This document shows positions 63,868-64,000 of a stretch of DNA of 64,000 nucleotides, piece after piece. Within the stretch, counting starts at the first letter, position 1; each line of letters opens with the position of its first letter. The stretch covers positions 1,922,001-1,986,000 of the forward strand of contig NZ_CP093312.1 in the NCBI RefSeq assembly GCF_023213175.1, in the 5' to 3' direction. The position numbers and the translations under genes are program-made. The notes below the pieces were generated by a model, which saw nothing but the letters and a program-made list of their open reading frames with translations, had not been told where the DNA came from and made no database searches. The DNA is from Sulfurovum sp. XGS-02 (GTDB lineage: Bacteria > Campylobacterota > Campylobacteria > Campylobacterales > Sulfurovaceae).

Positions 63868-64000
63868 ATGAACAGTAAAAAATTACACTTGGTCAGCCTT
63901 GGCTGTACTAAAAACCTTGTCGACAGCGAAGTGATGCTCGGTCGTCTGAAAGAGTATGAGATCACCGATGACAATACTGAGGCTGATGTCATCATCGTAA
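63868..64000 (+). CDS. rimO: Ribosomal protein S12 methylthiotransferase, N-terminal part
   Basis: The first 44 residues begin [20 protein letters not shown] and continue [10 protein letters not shown], the start of the UPF0004 domain with its first cluster Cys. RimO adds a methylthio group to Asp of ribosomal protein S12; the [16 protein letters not shown] signature separates it from MiaB. A TATAAT at 63830-63835 precedes it. The rest is cut by the window end. Confidence 0.92.
   Translation, partial: MNSKKLHLVSLGCTKNLVDSEVMLGRLKEYEITDDNTEADVIIV

Overview
The window looks like chromosome of a Campylobacterota (epsilonproteobacterium) of the Sulfurovum/Sulfurimonas type. This rests on gene content and order rather than on a search. 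Neighbour pairs recalled from Helicobacter and Campylobacter recur here: hemN next to a GlpC/GlcF-like protein, panB near ruvB, an M23 peptidase with a PgbA-like gene and glcD, comEC with dnaB, priA with pilin-like genes and uvrB, rpmB with a TrkA-type K+ channel, acpP-fabF-accA, and mraY-murD next to gpmI and fabG. An ArsRS-like two-component pair and pilins starting KAFTMIEL also fit. I see no IS element, prophage, CRISPR array or rRNA operon, and no gene-free stretch over 300 bases. Almost everything is core or clade-typical metabolism.

Layout. 1-7.1 kb: end of hemN and a (Fe-S) oxidoreductase on +, facing a six-gene minus-strand run (panB, BON lipoprotein, ruvB, AI-2E permease, response regulator, histidine kinase). 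7.2-13.8 kb: trpA, a 33-residue membrane peptide, lgt, and a two-gene ATP-dependent activase / 2-hydroxyacyl-CoA dehydratase-like system of unknown substrate. 13.8-24.5 kb: a dicarboxylate/amino-acid symporter, tmRNA, two envelope proteins, alr, the agmatine-to-putrescine genes, a Nudix hydrolase, an M23 peptidase, a PgbA-like protein and glcD. 24.5-37 kb: BrkB-like protein, comEC, dnaB, ispG, priA, four tandem pilin-like genes, a degenerate GGDEF protein and uvrB. 37-50.8 kb: ppk, gamma-carbonic anhydrase, EI24 protein, DnaQ-like exonuclease, trpF, rpe, rpmB, K+ channel, argJ, small exported and helicase genes, DedA, accA, fabF, acpP.

50.9-56.3 kb is the most distinctive part. It holds a TonB-dependent receptor with the CxxxM and HxM copper-ligand motifs of OprC/NosA, a TonB, a ferritin-like DUF2202 lipoprotein and a two-component system whose kinase has almost no periplasmic domain. 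Four copies of an 11-bp-period direct repeat (TTAACAC-N4-TTAACAC on the minus strand) precede the receptor, tonB, the DUF2202 gene and an 83-nt segment that has a -10 element, a two-part stem and a T-tract. I read this as a candidate metal-acquisition regulon with a small RNA inside it.

56.3-64 kb: a small membrane protein, fabG, a TerB-like protein, gpmI, mraY, murD, tRNA-Phe (with an acceptor-stem mismatch), a porin-like protein and the start of rimO.

Translation starts are often not ATG (uvrB, priA, trpA, the AI-2E permease, the second response regulator). One response regulator seems to need an ATT start, and alr looks leaderless.
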